In this document: positions 17,535 through 27,399 of the stretch, in pieces | How the letters are laid out: each line of letters starts with the position of its first letter | Position numbering within the stretch: the stretch's first letter is position 1 | DNA from: Chthoniobacterales bacterium | Lineage (GTDB): Bacteria > Verrucomicrobiota > Verrucomicrobiia > Chthoniobacterales > UBA10450 | Assembly: GCA_013821455.1 (NCBI GenBank) | Contig: JACDGS010000017.1 | Span: 4,720-68,719, forward strand | Reading direction: 5' to 3' | Length of the DNA stretch: 64,000 nt | Made by a program: the position numbers and the translations under genes | The notes under the pieces: generated by a model | What the model was told of the DNA's origin: nothing | Seen by the model: the letters and a program-made list of their open reading frames with translations, nothing else | The model's database searches: none

Positions 17535-18713
17535 ATGAAACGCATAATCCCGATCCTCTTCGGCCTGGCGTTGGTGATTCTCGCCGTCTGGTTTGTTCGC
17601 CGGCAAGGGGGCGGCAGCGAGACTTATCGCACGGCTCCCGTGACCCGCGGCGCGCTGACTCAAGCCGTCACGGCCACCGGCACACTTAACCCGGTGGTTA
17701 ATGTTCAGGTGGGCAGCCAGATTTCCGGCAACGTTTCGAAGCTCTCGGTCGATTATAATTCCAGTGTAAAAGCCGGTCAGGTCGTGGCCGAAATTGACCC
17801 GGCGATTTTTAAGGCGGCGGTCACCCAGGCGCAGGGCGACCTGGAAAATGCGCAAGCCGGCTTGGAGCTGGCGCAGATAAATCAAAAGCGCATGGTGGAC
17901 CTGGTCCAAAAGCAAACGACATCGCAGTCCGAGCTCGATCAGGCGAACGCGACGCTCCATCAGGCGCAGGCCAACGTCATGATCAAACAAGGCGCGCTCG
18001 ATCGCGCGAAAACCGATCTCGATCATTGCACGATTACTTCGCCAATCGACGGCACCGTCATTTCGCGAAGCGTCGATGTTGGCCAAACCGTCGCGGCCAG
18101 CCTTTCCGCGCCGATCATTTTCACGATCGCAAATGACCTCACGAAAATGCAGATCGACACGAACGTGGCCGAGGCCGACGTCGGGGTAATCGAGCAAGAC
18201 CAGAATGTCGATTTCACGGTTGATGCATTCCCGAATCGCACTTTCCACGGCACGGTCGTGCAGGTGCGAAACGCGCCCACGACCGTGCAAAACGTCGTCA
18301 GCTACGACACGGTTATCGGCGTGACAAACGCGGACCTAAAATTGAAACCGGGCATGACCGCGAACGTCTCGATCATCGTGGCTCAGCGAGAGAATGTGTT
18401 GAAAGTGGGCAACGCCGCGTTGCGCTTTCACCCGCCTGAAGAAGCTACTGCGGCGCCGAACAGCGATGGTGCTGCGCATCGCCCGGGTCGCGGAAAACCC
18501 GCTGCACGTTCGAGCGAAAAAACCGTTTACGTCCTTGCGTCCGACGCGTCCTCACCGCAACCGATGAAAATCAAGACGGGCATCAGCGATGGAATTTACA
18601 CTGAAGTTTTGGAGGGTTTAAAAGAAGGCGACCAGGTAGTGACAGCGGCGGTGGGCAAGTCGGCGGAGGCAGCCGCCACTAATAATCCCTTCTCCGGCGG
18701 GCGCCGCTTCTAA
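17535..18713 (+). CDS. MacA/HlyD-type periplasmic adaptor of an export system
   Basis: 392 residues from the ATG at 17535 (MKRIIPILFGLALVILAVWF, a membrane anchor). In-frame ATGs further upstream add a poorly conserved 43-residue head. Domain order is the lipoyl half (VNVQVGSQISGNVSKLSVDY), an alpha-helical hairpin (QAQGDLENAQAGLELAQINQ), the second lipoyl half (CTITSPIDGTVISRSVDVGQ), a beta-barrel, and a C-terminal membrane-proximal part. It links the inner membrane transporter to an outer membrane channel. First gene of an operon with the ATPase and permease. No TolC gene is nearby. Confidence 0.93.
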   Translation: MKRIIPILFGLALVILAVWFVRRQGGGSETYRTAPVTRGALTQAVTATGTLNPVVNVQVGSQISGNVSKLSVDYNSSVKAGQVVAEIDPAIFKAAVTQAQGDLENAQAGLELAQINQKRMVDLVQKQTTSQSELDQANATLHQAQANVMIKQGALDRAKTDLDHCTITSPIDGTVISRSVDVGQTVAASLSAPIIFTIANDLTKMQIDTNVAEADVGVIEQDQNVDFTVDAFPNRTFHGTVVQVRNAPTTVQNVVSYDTVIGVTNADLKLKPGMTANVSIIVAQRENVLKVGNAALRFHPPEEATAAPNSDGAAHRPGRGKPAARSSEKTVYVLASDASSPQPMKIKTGISDGIYTEVLEGLKEGDQVVTAAVGKSAEAAATNNPFSGGRRF

Positions 18714-18724
18714 GAGGGCGCGAG

Positions 18725-19495
18725 ATGGCCGAACAAGTTGTCGTTAGGCTGGAAGACGTTCACAAAATTTATCGGACCGGCGAAGTGGATGTGCACGCGG
18801 TCCGCGGCGTTTCGCTCGAAATCGGCAAAGGCGAGTTCGTCGCTTTCATGGGTTCGAGCGGTTCCGGGAAATCGACTTTGATGAACATTCTTGGGTGTCT
18901 CGACCGTCCTTCGCGCGGCCGCTATCTGCTCGATGGCATCGACGTCTCCGGCCTCGCGCGCGATGAGCTGGCAGATATTCGCAACCACAAACTCGGTTTT
19001 GTGTTTCAGAGCTTCAACCTTCTCGCGCGCACGTCTGCGAGGGAGAATGTCGAGCTGCCGTTGCTCTACGGCACCCATCGCCTAACGAGTAAAGAACTCA
19101 CAGCGCGCGCCGACAAGGTCCTCGAGTCCGTGGGACTGGCCGGCCGCGAAGCTCATCATCCGAGTCAGCTTTCCGGCGGTCAGCAACAGCGGGTCGCAAT
19201 CGCGCGCGCGCTCATCAATGAACCGGAAGTGGTCCTCGCCGATGAGCCGACCGGCAATCTCGACAGCCGGACAAGCGCCGAGATCATGGGCGTTTTCCAA
19301 AGCCTGAACGAACGTGGCATTACCATCATCATGGTGACGCACGAAGCCGACATCGCTTCCTATGCCCGGCGCAATATCGTCATGCGCGATGGGCTTGTGC
19401 AGTACGATCAGCCGGTCAAGCAGCGGTTCTCCGCGGCGGGGGAAGCACGCAAACTTTCCGATTCGGTCGCGCTGGAGGTCGAGGCGCCGACGTGA
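18725..19495 (+). CDS. MacB-type ABC transporter ATPase
   Basis: 256 residues. Walker [17 protein letters not shown], the signature [20 protein letters not shown], Walker [15 protein letters not shown] and the switch histidine in [12 protein letters not shown] are all intact. LolD/MacB subgroup. Here the ATPase and permease are separate genes, whereas E. coli MacB is fused. It follows the adaptor by 11 bases. A TCGTTAGGC copy sits in its fifth to eighth codons (18741-18749). Confidence 0.95.
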   Translation: MAEQVVVRLEDVHKIYRTGEVDVHAVRGVSLEIGKGEFVAFMGSSGSGKSTLMNILGCLDRPSRGRYLLDGIDVSGLARDELADIRNHKLGFVFQSFNLLARTSARENVELPLLYGTHRLTSKELTARADKVLESVGLAGREAHHPSQLSGGQQQRVAIARALINEPEVVLADEPTGNLDSRTSAEIMGVFQSLNERGITIIMVTHEADIASYARRNIVMRDGLVQYDQPVKQRFSAAGEARKLSDSVALEVEAPT

Positions 19496-19538
19496 CTCGT
19501 CTAGTTCTTGTTAGGAGTAAAGCAGTGAGCTGAATTCC

Positions 19539-20756
19539 ATGAAAATTTTATCCACTCTCAAGATTGCCTTTCGCGCCTTGCGCCGAAACAAGCTTCGCTC
19601 CGTCCTCACCGCCCTCGGCATCATTATAGGAGTCGGCGCGGTCATCGCGATGGTCAGCATCGGCAACGGCGCCAAGTCGCAAGTGGAATCGCAAATCGCC
19701 AGCCTCGGCGAAAACGTTATCCTGATTTTCTCCGGCAGCGTCACCGCGAGCGGAGTGCATACTGGCTGGGGCAGCGCCGGCACTTTGAAAATCGAGGACG
19801 CGGAAGCGATTCGCCGTGAGGTTCCCGGCGTCGTCGCGGTGAGCGATGAGATCGTTTCGACAGGCCAGGTCTCGGCCGGAAATCAAAACTGGTTTACGCG
19901 CATTTACGGTGAGTCGCCGGAGTACTTCGACATCCGCAAATGGCCGCTCGAAGATGGCGCGAGTTTCACCGCACAGGATGTGCGCGGCGCGAACAAGGTC
20001 TGTGTCATTGGCGCGACGACCGCGCGGCAGATTTTTGGTTCCTCCAGTCCGCTCGGGCAAATTTTGCGGATCAAAGGCGTCCCCTTTCTCATTACCGGCG
20101 TCCTGACTTCCAAAGGATTAAGTCCACAGGGAACAGACCAGGACGACATCATCATCATGCCTTACACGAGTGCGATGAAACGCGTCGTCGGTGGCACCAC
20201 CTTGCGCGGCATCGACGTCCAGGTCGGTTCGCCTAACGACCTCGACCCGGCGCAACAACAGATCACCGCGCTTCTGCGGCAGCGGCATAACATTCGTCCC
20301 GGTCGCGACGACGATTTCACGGTGCGCAACCAGCAGGAAATCGCCGAGACTGCCACCGCGACCGCGCGCGTCATGACTTTGCTGCTCGCGGCCATTGCCT
20401 GCGTCTCGTTAGTCGTCGGCGGCATTGGGATTATGAACATTATGCTCGTAAGCGTGACCGAGCGGACGCGCGAGATCGGGGTGCGTCTCGCGGTCGGCGC
20501 GCACGGGCGCGATATCCTTACCCAATTTCTTATTGAAGCAGTGACTTTGAGCGCGATCGGCGGCGTGATTGGAATACTTCTGGGCCTGGGAACATCGCGC
20601 CTGCTCTCGATCTTCGCGCATTGGCCCACACTTATCTCGATCCCTTCAATCGTCGCCGCCTTCTTTGTTAGCGCGGCGGTGGGCATATTCTTCGGCTTCT
20701 ATCCCGCCCGCGAAGCAGCCCGGCTCGATCCAATCGAAGCCTTGCGCTACGAGTAG
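19539..20756 (+). CDS. MacB/FtsX-type ABC permease
   Basis: 405 residues. One N-terminal membrane helix (VLTALGIIIGVGAVIAMVSI), a large periplasmic MacB core domain (about residues 45-270), then three C-terminal helices with the conserved GGIGIMNIMLVSVTERTREIGV loop and the ending YPAREAARLDPIEALRYE. It works mechanically with the ATPase and adaptor upstream to push a substrate from the periplasm. The spacer before it contains GTTCTTGTTAGGAGTAAAG, a near copy of the extended uptake-like word. Confidence 0.94.
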   Translation: MKILSTLKIAFRALRRNKLRSVLTALGIIIGVGAVIAMVSIGNGAKSQVESQIASLGENVILIFSGSVTASGVHTGWGSAGTLKIEDAEAIRREVPGVVAVSDEIVSTGQVSAGNQNWFTRIYGESPEYFDIRKWPLEDGASFTAQDVRGANKVCVIGATTARQIFGSSSPLGQILRIKGVPFLITGVLTSKGLSPQGTDQDDIIIMPYTSAMKRVVGGTTLRGIDVQVGSPNDLDPAQQQITALLRQRHNIRPGRDDDFTVRNQQEIAETATATARVMTLLLAAIACVSLVVGGIGIMNIMLVSVTERTREIGVRLAVGAHGRDILTQFLIEAVTLSAIGGVIGILLGLGTSRLLSIFAHWPTLISIPSIVAAFFVSAAVGIFFGFYPAREAARLDPIEALRYE

Positions 20757-20787
20757 GCTCGAAAACAGTCCTTTACTCGTTAGGTGA

Positions 20788-22197
20788 TTACTGGCCCAGG
20801 GAGCAATCGGGCTTGATGTCCTGCGCGTAGATATCGCCGCCATCGTTCCGTCCGTCGCTCCAGACCGCGAAGGCCACGTCATTGACTGATAACGTCAGAT
20901 CAAGCCGCGACTTGGAGGAAAGGATCGAGGAAACCGCAAAGGGTGGGCATAGGAAAGTTCCGCTGGGAGATAGTTTCGCTCCGGTAATGGAATCCTGCCC
21001 GAAAGACGCTTCTGACGACCAGACCACAAGCGGCCCAGCGGCAGTAAAGACGTTCGTCACATTCAACACTGCCGATGAGGTGAAGGGTTGCACGACCAAA
21101 CCAAAGTCGCCCCATTGCGCCACGCCAGTGGAGTTGAATTTCTGTCCGGAGATTCCTTCATTCGTTAGGGGGCCTTCCAGAATTTCATCCCAGAAAAGAT
21201 AGGTGTCACCACTCGCCTGGTCATAGGAGACAGCCGGGTTTACCTGGTCATGTGGCGTGTTCGTGGAACCTGGAGTTCCGTTATGCGGGAAAGCTTCCGT
21301 GCCGTCGGCGAGAATATGCTGCGCGCGCGCTTGCAAAGGAGTCACTTCGTACCAACCGAAGACCGCGCCGCCCGCTCCGTCCGTGACGAACGGCGGAAAA
21401 TTTCCAAACTGCAACGAGCCTCCGTCAAAAACGATGACGTTATCAGTCCCCCAAAGGAGAGTTCCATCCGCGCCGATTTTGTTCGCAAGCAAATGCTTCG
21501 GCCCAGTGAATCCCGCCGCGGAAACCCATGACGCAATCACCGATCCGTCATCACCCGCATGCAGATCGGCTAACGAGTAAGTCAGACCTGCCGGAGCGGC
21601 GATGGTAATCCCACTCGGCCCCCATTGTTTCCAGCCACTGCGATTGATTCTCTGGAACATAAGGTTGTTACCTTCAATCCAACCCGCGACCGCGGAGCCA
21701 TCGGAAGTCGCAGTGACTTTAGAGTTACCGAGAAAGTCAGCGCCGCGCGCGACTTCGCGGCCTTTGCTGCCATAAAGTTGTTCGCCAGCCGGACTTACTT
21801 TCACAACTGTGACAACGACGTTGGGATTATGCTTGCGGCGATCGTCAAGAAAGCAAACCAGCGCGTTGCCGTCTTTGTCGACATCGAAGCCATAATCCTG
21901 AGTGGAACTTAGACCCAGGTCGGCGAGCCGAATTCCGCCGGCGGGAAATTGCGGCACGCCACTCGCGTCGAGCCGTTGCAGAAAAACGTCGTAACCAAAC
22001 GGCGGGTTACCGGAAGGGTCGTTATCGAACCAGCTAATATAGCAACCGCCATCACCTGTCGGACGAACCTTCGGTTGCACCTGATCGTCGGGCTTCACGG
22101 CGACGCCGAGATTGGCCATCGGATCGGAGCTCCATTGGGCGAAGGCAGAGCCAGGAAGTAAGAGAGAAAGCGAAAACGCCAGAATAGTGTTTTTCAT
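20788..22197 (-). CDS. Secreted hypothetical protein, beta-rich, 469 aa
   Basis: Starts at the ATG at 22195-22197, giving a clear signal peptide (MKNTILAFSLSLLLPGSAFA). The mature part has repeated segments with a W-x-D/E-x-N pattern and DGN/DGS turns (GGCYISWFDND, GNALVCFLDDRRKHN, GSAVAGWIEGNNLMFQ, GSVIASWVSAAG), like a propeller of about six blades. No catalytic motif was seen. The C-terminus (DGRNDGGDIYAQDIKPDCSLG) has no sorting signal. Confidence 0.7.
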   Translation of the reverse strand: MKNTILAFSLSLLLPGSAFAQWSSDPMANLGVAVKPDDQVQPKVRPTGDGGCYISWFDNDPSGNPPFGYDVFLQRLDASGVPQFPAGGIRLADLGLSSTQDYGFDVDKDGNALVCFLDDRRKHNPNVVVTVVKVSPAGEQLYGSKGREVARGADFLGNSKVTATSDGSAVAGWIEGNNLMFQRINRSGWKQWGPSGITIAAPAGLTYSLADLHAGDDGSVIASWVSAAGFTGPKHLLANKIGADGTLLWGTDNVIVFDGGSLQFGNFPPFVTDGAGGAVFGWYEVTPLQARAQHILADGTEAFPHNGTPGSTNTPHDQVNPAVSYDQASGDTYLFWDEILEGPLTNEGISGQKFNSTGVAQWGDFGLVVQPFTSSAVLNVTNVFTAAGPLVVWSSEASFGQDSITGAKLSPSGTFLCPPFAVSSILSSKSRLDLTLSVNDVAFAVWSDGRNDGGDIYAQDIKPDCSLGQ

Positions 22198-22396
22198 GCG
22201 CAGGAAGCATATGGGGGACATCAATTCGATGAGAAGATTATTCCGTAAAGTCGCCGCCAACATCGTCCATCTATCCCGAATAGCTCAGCATTCTGCTTGA
22301 CGCGCAGACGCAAAATTGAGAGCATGCGCATCTTTACAGGGCAGAGTTGCGATTTCTTCCATCGCGACGTAGAAAAGGGGCCTCATCGCTAAATCC

Positions 22397-24553
22397 ATGC
22401 GCACACGAATACAGTTAGTAACGAGATATCATTCTCTCGTCCTTCTTAGCCTTACTCTATGCGCCGCCTTCGTTGCGACGAATCTCGAGGCGCACGAACC
22501 CGGCACAGGTAACTGGAAGCAGACACTGAAAGTTCCGCCGGCTTCTCCGCCGACGCCCTTGGTCGATGCACCGGTGACGGATGGCTCGTGGACCACGCTG
22601 CCTTACTTGATGACGATCAATCCTATTCACGTTAGCCTCATGCACACGGGCAGGATCTTGATTGTCTCCGGCTCGGAGAAAGAATCCGGTAACTATACCG
22701 CCGGAGAATTCTACGGCGGTGTGCTCGATCTTGCCGCGAGCACGCTCACGGTCCAGGAAATTCCCTGGGATGTCTTTTGCACCGGTATGAGTGCGATGCC
22801 CGACGGGCGCTTCGTGATCATCGGCGGCACACAAAACTACTTTCCATTTGAAGGACTATCTCTGACCACGGTCTTTGATCCCTTGACGGAAAAATTCGCT
22901 CAGGTCGAAGACATGGCCCACGGACGCTGGTACGGAAGCTCGCTGACACTTACTGATGGCAGCGTGATGGCTTATTCCGGCCAGAATGAGAATCACGAGA
23001 TCAACAAGGCGGTCGAGCTTTACAAGGCCGGTATTGGTTGGAGCGCTGAATATATCTCACCGCTGATCCCATCGCTTTATCCCCGGATGCACTTACTGCC
23101 AGACGGCGATGTTTTTGTTTCGGGAACGGTTCCGCAATCAAGCTTATTTCATCCTTCCACTAAGACCTGGACCACCAATGTCGCGACCACAGTTCTGACT
23201 CAGAATCGCAAAGGTGGTTCGTCGGTTCTTCTCCCCTTGCGCCCCGAGGCAGGCTATGACGGTCGCGTCATGATTCTCGGCGGACTGACACCTGCTACTA
23301 AGACTTGTGAGATTATCGACTTTGCGGCCGCGACTCCGGCCTGGCGCTCAACCGCTGCGATGATGTTACCGCGGATTCGCTTGAACGCGGTCCTCCTGCC
23401 TAACGGAAAGGTTTTCGCGTCCGGCGGTTCGTTTTTGGATGAAGATGCCAGCACCGCGAGTCTCGCCGCGGAGATTTTCGATCCGGTAGCGGAGACTTGG
23501 ACCTATGCGGGCACTGCCGTTTATCCGCGGTTGTATCATTCGAGCGCGCTCCTGCTCCCCGACGCCACGGTCTGGATCGCCGGCAGTAATCCCATGGACA
23601 CCTGGGAAGAGCATATGGAAATCTATTCTCCCCCTTATCTCTTTACGACGGATGCTAACGGGAACTCGATCCCGGCCGTGCGCCCGACGATTACAAGTGT
23701 GCCTGCCGAGGTCGGCTATGGCGCATCGTTCGCGCTCAAAACACCGGATGCGGCAAATATCCGCGATGTGGTTCTGGTTCGCCCGGGATCTTCGACTCAC
23801 TCTTTCGATTTCGATCAAAGAGTCGTGGGACTTACTTACACGACTCTCGCGACGCAGCTAAAAGCAACCACCCCGCCTAACGGATCGATCGCGCCGCCGG
23901 GTTACTACATGGTTTTTATTATCAACCAAGCCGGCGTGCCATCGGTCGCAAAGTTCGTTCATCTTTCCGCTAACCCAACGAATGCCGGGCCCAAAGGAAC
24001 GATCACCGCGCCAATGGGAGATCTTTCTATCGGGGAAGGCGACACGATTAATTTCTCCAGCACCGCGACCGACCCAAATGGTACCGTCGCCTCTTATAAG
24101 TGGGTTTTCCCAGGAGGCGTTCCCGTTACCAGCAGCCTGCAATCTCCCGGCGCGGTTCGTTTCGATGCGGGCGGCACTTACACTGTTTCCATGACGGCGC
24201 TCGATGACGCGGGCGCGAACGATCCCAGTCCTCCTATCCGCACTATCACTGTCACCACTAATGACGTGCCGCTTGTCGTGGCCATTACCCAGCCGGCGGC
24301 GGGCGCCACGGTCAGCGGAAAAAAGATCAATGTGACGATGACTGTGAGCGGGACCGAGGATGGTTCTTCGAACACCTTCATCTTTTCCGTGGATGGGACC
24401 CAGGTCGCCTCGCGCACTGCAGTGGCGACCACGATGAGTTTTGTTTGGACCACCGCGAGCTATACTGCGGGCTTGCATACACTCACGGCGACAGTGGTCG
24501 GTTACGATGGCAACCAGGGCGCTGCCAGCGAACAGGTAACGCTAAACAAGTAA
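22397..24553 (+). CDS. Secreted copper-radical oxidase, galactose/glyoxal oxidase family, with PKD and Ig-like domains
   Basis: 718 residues with an N-terminal signal peptide (about residues 1-32). A kelch-type propeller follows. The positions that form the Tyr-Cys cofactor and copper site of galactose oxidase are all present: Cys128 in DVFCTGM, Tyr179 in GRWYGSS, Tyr380-His381 in RLYHSSALLLP, and His468 in GSSTHSFDFDQR. The last lies in the family's early-set C-terminal domain (about 425-525). After it come a PKD domain (TDPNGTVASYKWVFPGG) and an Ig-like domain ending in VVGYDGNQGAASEQVTL. It should oxidise an alcohol or aldehyde and release peroxide outside the cytoplasm; the substrate cannot be read from sequence. 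No separate maturation gene is seen. Confidence 0.85.
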   Translation: MRTRIQLVTRYHSLVLLSLTLCAAFVATNLEAHEPGTGNWKQTLKVPPASPPTPLVDAPVTDGSWTTLPYLMTINPIHVSLMHTGRILIVSGSEKESGNYTAGEFYGGVLDLAASTLTVQEIPWDVFCTGMSAMPDGRFVIIGGTQNYFPFEGLSLTTVFDPLTEKFAQVEDMAHGRWYGSSLTLTDGSVMAYSGQNENHEINKAVELYKAGIGWSAEYISPLIPSLYPRMHLLPDGDVFVSGTVPQSSLFHPSTKTWTTNVATTVLTQNRKGGSSVLLPLRPEAGYDGRVMILGGLTPATKTCEIIDFAAATPAWRSTAAMMLPRIRLNAVLLPNGKVFASGGSFLDEDASTASLAAEIFDPVAETWTYAGTAVYPRLYHSSALLLPDATVWIAGSNPMDTWEEHMEIYSPPYLFTTDANGNSIPAVRPTITSVPAEVGYGASFALKTPDAANIRDVVLVRPGSSTHSFDFDQRVVGLTYTTLATQLKATTPPNGSIAPPGYYMVFIINQAGVPSVAKFVHLSANPTNAGPKGTITAPMGDLSIGEGDTINFSSTATDPNGTVASYKWVFPGGVPVTSSLQSPGAVRFDAGGTYTVSMTALDDAGANDPSPPIRTITVTTNDVPLVVAITQPAAGATVSGKKINVTMTVSGTEDGSSNTFIFSVDGTQVASRTAVATTMSFVWTTASYTAGLHTLTATVVGYDGNQGAASEQVTLNK

Positions 24554-24830
24554 GGCGCGCAGCTTACCTAACGAGCAAAGGGCTAACGAGCTCCGAACCT
24601 CCCGAGCCCGGCCGCCGGGCGACGCACGAGGTCATCCGTGGACTCCTGAGCGCGCTTGGCCGCGTTGGCCGGAGGTTGGCGCCTTTCCAAGTGAGGCTCT
24701 GTCGGACGGAAACTTTACCTCTCTTCTGCTCAGCATGCCCCGGGCCGAGCCAGGCCCGTCCCAAATTTTAATCGGAATTTAATTGCTGGCCTTCAATCTG
24801 CTCACGGGTATTGGATTGAATCTGAACGCC

Positions 24831-25835
24831 ATGTCGCCCTTGGTCAGCATAGTCATCCCGACGTTTGATCGCCCCACTTACCTGGAGGAGGCGGTGCTCT
24901 CCGCGCTCGGGCAGACCTACGCGAATATTGAGGTGCTCGTCGGCGACAACGGCGGCGGTGAAGCGAAGCAGAGATTGTCGCCAGAAATAGTCGCAGATCC
25001 GCGTTTTTCTCACCGGCAAAATTCCCATAATCTCGGGATGTCCGGCAACTTCAACGCGCTGGCCGAGGCGGCGCGCGGCGAATTTTTAGTCGCCATGGGC
25101 GACGACGATCGTCTGCTGCCGGATTTTATCAGCCGACTCGTAGAGGAAATGAAACCGGACGTGAGTCTCGCTTTTTGCAATCACTACCTGATGGACGGCC
25201 AGGGAAAAAGACTCGAAGCCGAAAGCCGCGAACAAACCCGGCGCTACCATCGCGACGGCCTCACGAGCGGCGCGCTCGCCAGCGCGCAAATCGCCGCCTG
25301 GGAACAAGCGATCGCGCTTTCCGCCGCCATGATGCGGACCGCGGATATGCGGCGGCTCCGTTTTCGCGACGACCTGAACACGCCCGATGCCGAGTTCTTC
25401 ATTCGTTTGGCGCAGGAAGGAGCGAAGTTCGTCTTCGTCGCCGATTACCTGGTGGAATATCGCGTGCACGTGGCCGCGACTACCACCTCGGGTCATTGCA
25501 ACGAACGCCTGGTCGAACTACTCCTGCCCGTCGCAGTCACTCCCGCGGTCGAGCCTTATAAGAAGAAGCTGCTTGGTCCATTGATGATGAACGCCGTGAG
25601 CCGTTGCCTGCAAAGAGGCGAGAGAGATCGCGCGAAAAGATTCCTCCATAGCCGTTACTATCCCAGCCGCGCGCCCGTCGATCGTCACTCATCTTCTGCG
25701 GCGAAGAGGTTAGCCGAAGCGGCCGAGCACGCCGTTAAGTTTGGGCTACAACATTTTTGCGCCAGCCTGCCGACAACGATCGGTTGTCCTACTTATAGAG
25801 TCATGAGGGCAGCAAAGGATTGGGTTAGGTCATGA
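24831..25835 (+). CDS. Family 2 glycosyltransferase
   Basis: 334 residues from the ATG at 24831. A TTG 16 codons upstream is a weaker alternative. GT-A fold: VSIVIPTFDRPTYLEEAVLSA, VGDNGGG, and the metal-binding region EFLVAMGDDDRLLPDF. It probably adds a sugar from a nucleotide donor to a polysaccharide or lipid-linked acceptor. It opens the sugar cluster and overlaps the next gene by four bases. Confidence 0.9.
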   Translation: MSPLVSIVIPTFDRPTYLEEAVLSALGQTYANIEVLVGDNGGGEAKQRLSPEIVADPRFSHRQNSHNLGMSGNFNALAEAARGEFLVAMGDDDRLLPDFISRLVEEMKPDVSLAFCNHYLMDGQGKRLEAESREQTRRYHRDGLTSGALASAQIAAWEQAIALSAAMMRTADMRRLRFRDDLNTPDAEFFIRLAQEGAKFVFVADYLVEYRVHVAATTTSGHCNERLVELLLPVAVTPAVEPYKKKLLGPLMMNAVSRCLQRGERDRAKRFLHSRYYPSRAPVDRHSSSAAKRLAEAAEHAVKFGLQHFCASLPTTIGCPTYRVMRAAKDWVRS

Positions 25836-26875
25836 AGATACTCGTCACAGGAACAGAAGGCTATCTTGGCTCCCTTCTCGCGCCGCTCCTTATGCAGCGC
25901 GGTCATGAGGTCACTGCGGTAGACACCGGGTTTTATAAAACCGGCTGGCTCTATCATGGTGCGCCACTTACACCTCGTACCCTTAACAAGGATATCCGCC
26001 ATCTTACCAGCGAGGACTTGGAGGGCATTGAAGCGGTCGTGCACATGGCCGAGTTATCGAACGATCCTTTGGGGGAGTTAGCACCACATATAACTTATGA
26101 GATCAATCATCTGGGATCGGTCCACCTGGCACAGTTAGCCAAGGCTGCGGGAGTAACACGATTTGTTTATATGTCGTCGTGCAGCGTCTATGGCGTCGCC
26201 GATGGAGATTATGTCACGGAAGACTCTCCCGTGAATCCGCAAACGGCTTATGCCATTTGTAAGACCCTGGTCGAACGCGACCTTAGACCGATGGCGGGTG
26301 ATAACTTCTCGCCTACTTTCATGCGCAACGCGACGGCTTATGGGGCTTCACCCCGCATGCGCTTCGACATCGTCCTAAATAACCTCTCCGGCCTCGCCTG
26401 GACGACAGGCGAAATTAAATTGGTTAGTGACGGCACACCCTGGCGACCACTCGTGCATGGGCTTGATATAGCCCAGGCCATCATCTGCGCGCTCGATGCG
26501 CCGAGAGATAACGTCCACAATCAGATCTTCAATGTCGGTGACACGACTCATAACTACACCGTTAAAGAAATCGCTGAGATTGTAGGTAAAGTCTTCACCG
26601 GATGTCAGGTCACCTTTGGCCAGCAAGGCGCCGATAACCGCAGTTATCGCGTATCGTTCGAGAAGATAAGAAGCGCGCTGCCTGACTTTAAGTGTCAGTG
26701 GGACGCGCGGCGCGGCGCGGAACAGTTACGCGCCATCTTCGAGCAAGTCGCAATGACTCCCGAGACCTTCAACTCTCCCGGCTTCACCCGTTTGAAACAA
26801 CTCGAATACCTTATCCGCACCCGGCAGATAGATCAGAACTTCTTCTGGAAGAACGGAACGGTTCCCGCGAAGTGA
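25832..26875 (+). CDS. NAD-dependent sugar epimerase/dehydratase (extended SDR)
   Basis: 347 residues. Nucleotide site TGTEGYLGSLL, then YMSSCSVYG and the catalytic pair in AYAICKTLVERD (Tyr-x3-Lys). Extended SDRs of this kind act as UDP-, dTDP- or CDP-sugar epimerases or dehydratases. With a cytidylyltransferase-like gene and a 3,5-epimerase-like gene nearby, an NDP-sugar substrate is likely. The start overlaps the glycosyltransferase and the end overlaps the next gene (GTGA). Confidence 0.9.
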   Translation: MKILVTGTEGYLGSLLAPLLMQRGHEVTAVDTGFYKTGWLYHGAPLTPRTLNKDIRHLTSEDLEGIEAVVHMAELSNDPLGELAPHITYEINHLGSVHLAQLAKAAGVTRFVYMSSCSVYGVADGDYVTEDSPVNPQTAYAICKTLVERDLRPMAGDNFSPTFMRNATAYGASPRMRFDIVLNNLSGLAWTTGEIKLVSDGTPWRPLVHGLDIAQAIICALDAPRDNVHNQIFNVGDTTHNYTVKEIAEIVGKVFTGCQVTFGQQGADNRSYRVSFEKIRSALPDFKCQWDARRGAEQLRAIFEQVAMTPETFNSPGFTRLKQLEYLIRTRQIDQNFFWKNGTVPAK

Positions 26876-27399
26876 CCTTCACCGAAACTCCCCTCGCCGG
26901 CGCTTTCTTAATCGAGCTGGAACTACACAAGGACGAGCGTGGCTTCTTCGCCCGTACCTTTTGCCGCAGAGAATTCGAAGCACACGGACTCAACCCCGAT
27001 GTCGTGCAATGTAACACTTCCTATAACCATAAGGCGGGAACGATAAGAGGCATGCACCGCCAAAAACCGCCCGCGCGCGAGGCCAAGCTCGTCCGCTGCG
27101 TGCGTGGCGCTATCTATGATGTTATTGTCGACGTGCGCCCTAAGTCACCCACCTACGGTAAGCACTTCGCGGCCGAGCTCACGGCGGATAATCGACGCGC
27201 GCTTTACGTGCCAGAGTCTTTCGCGCACGGCTTTCAAACCTTGGAAGATAATTGCGAGATAGAGTACCAAATGAGTGAGTATCACAGTCCCGGCAGCGCT
27301 ACGGGCTATCGCTACGATGACGCTGCCCTCGCGATCACGTGGCCCTTGCCGGTAACGTTGATTTCAGCACTGGACTTAGCCTGGCCTTCCTTCTTCTGA
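26872..27399 (+). CDS. dTDP-4-dehydrorhamnose 3,5-epimerase-like protein (RfbC family)
   Basis: 175 residues from a GTG at 26872. Cupin-fold epimerase signatures: FLIELELHKDERGFFARTF, the catalytic histidine region AGTIRGMHRQKPP, and YVPESFAHGFQTLED. The family epimerises C3 and/or C5 of 4-keto sugars. It could act on a CDP- or dTDP-sugar made by the neighbouring genes. It overlaps the genes on both sides. Confidence 0.92.
   Translation: MTFTETPLAGAFLIELELHKDERGFFARTFCRREFEAHGLNPDVVQCNTSYNHKAGTIRGMHRQKPPAREAKLVRCVRGAIYDVIVDVRPKSPTYGKHFAAELTADNRRALYVPESFAHGFQTLEDNCEIEYQMSEYHSPGSATGYRYDDAALAITWPLPVTLISALDLAWPSFF

Noticed and set aside
24554-24830. Possible short gene or terminator between the oxidase and the glycosyltransferase
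   Set aside because: A 66-codon minus-strand frame is Arg/Ser/Pro-rich and not protein-like. A CGGGCC/GGCCCG hairpin near 24740 lacks a T-run.
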